Source: Rhodococcus sp. 06-462-5 | Lineage (GTDB): Bacteria > Actinomycetota > Actinomycetes > Mycobacteriales > Mycobacteriaceae | DNA length: 64,000 bases | NCBI RefSeq assembly: GCF_002258315.1 | Contig: NZ_NOYD01000005.1 | Location: forward strand, 329,694 to 393,693 | Direction of reading: 5' to 3' | Shown: one piece after another, positions 63,749 through 64,000 of the stretch | Layout: the number at the start of each line of letters is the position of its first letter | Position numbering within the stretch: position 1 is the first letter of the stretch | Made by a program: the position numbers and the translations under genes | Notes under the pieces: generated by a model | What the model was told of the DNA's origin: nothing | The model's database searches: none | The model's input: the letters and a program-made list of their open reading frames with translations, nothing else

Positions 63749-63759
63749 CGGACACTCCC

Positions 63760-64000
63760 CTACTTGATCTCTGCGAGGACGGTGCCTTGAGTGATGGCGT
63801 CGCCTGCGCTCACGGTCAGGCCGGTGATGGTGCCTGCTTTGTGGGCGTTGACGGGGTTTTCCATTTTCATCGCTTCCAGGACGGCGATGAGGTCCCCGGC
63901 TTCGACGCTCTGGCCTTCGTCGACGGCGACCTTGACCACGGTGCCCTGCATCGGTGCGGTCACCGCGTCACCGGAGGCCGCGCCGGCTCCGGCACCACCA
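63760..64000 (-). CDS. 3' end of acyl-CoA carboxylase alpha subunit (biotin carboxyl carrier domain), partial
   Basis: Only the last ~79 residues are in the window. They hold the biotin attachment motif EAMKMEN with the biotinyl lysine and the barrel-sandwich strands ([20 protein letters not shown] and [21 protein letters not shown]). The upstream Gly/Ala-rich linker fits AccA3-like acetyl/propionyl-CoA carboxylase alpha chains. The gene continues past the right edge on the minus strand. A stand-alone carrier protein is less likely. Confidence 0.9.
   Translation of the reverse strand, partial: GGAGAGAASGDAVTAPMQGTVVKVAVDEGQSVEAGDLIAVLEAMKMENPVNAHKAGTITGLTVSAGDAITQGTVLAEIK

Overview
The window is a high-GC actinobacterial chromosome segment. 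It has GTG and TTG starts, many 4-nt stop/start overlaps, leaderless-looking genes, KatG/FurA, AccA3-like biotin carboxylase, MMPL and PtpB-type families. Together these point to Rhodococcus or a close mycolic-acid relative. This assignment is inference from gene families, not from a marker gene. I see no rRNA, tRNA, CRISPR array, insertion sequence or prophage, and base composition looks even throughout.

Layout: 0-8 kb holds a thiolase, a BI-1 membrane protein, a DUF5709 protein, an RlmG-like methyltransferase, a peroxiredoxin, a PtpB-like phosphatase, and an Lrp regulator coupled to a DauA-like amino acid dehydrogenase. 8-10.2 kb is a TetR/MFS efflux pair with a shared palindrome. 10.2-17.8 kb is branched-chain amino acid catabolism: an Lrp regulator, separate E1 alpha and E1 beta, E2, an extra fused E1 alpha-beta, and a leucine/valine dehydrogenase. 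17.8-31 kb is a second amino acid catabolic island: gabT-gabD with a PucR regulator, an XRE-cupin regulator coupled to a nitrilase-family amidase and a DavB-type L-amino acid 2-monooxygenase, a divergent guanidinobutyrase/agmatinase-type ureohydrolase, and a CAT-type permease with Usp and PucR. Together these genes could carry arginine through 4-guanidinobutyramide, 4-guanidinobutyrate and GABA to succinate, and/or lysine to 5-aminovalerate and glutarate.

31-38.5 kb carries TerC with a coupled 51-aa protein, Dps, CsbD, an EAL protein coupled to a CdaR-like regulator, a secreted lipase and an LLM flavin oxidoreductase. 38.5-47.2 kb is a glycoconjugate locus: four co-oriented, overlapping glycosyltransferase genes diverge from a WcbI-family gene and a fused two-domain glycosyltransferase, followed by a small membrane protein and a CDP-alcohol phosphatidyltransferase homologue with an altered motif. 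47-57 kb is a stress and redox stretch: YihY, OsmC/Ohr, a ferritin-like protein, a Zn-alcohol dehydrogenase, a haem-oxygenase-like iron enzyme, a CDGSH protein, a HemK2-like methyltransferase, a STAS protein coupled to an SQR-like flavoprotein, glutaminase-STAS and an FAH-family enzyme. 57-64 kb holds katG-furA, an MMPL-DUF302-CsoR/CstR-type operon with G-tract palindromic operators, MarR, and the 3' end of an acyl-CoA carboxylase biotin subunit.

Two themes join the genes. One is deamination or decarboxylation of amino acids into central metabolism. The other is general stress defence, where several genes (csbD, the ferritin-like gene, dps, the iron redox gene, STAS-SQR) are preceded by GTTT-like/GGGTA-like boxes resembling SigF/SigB-type promoters.
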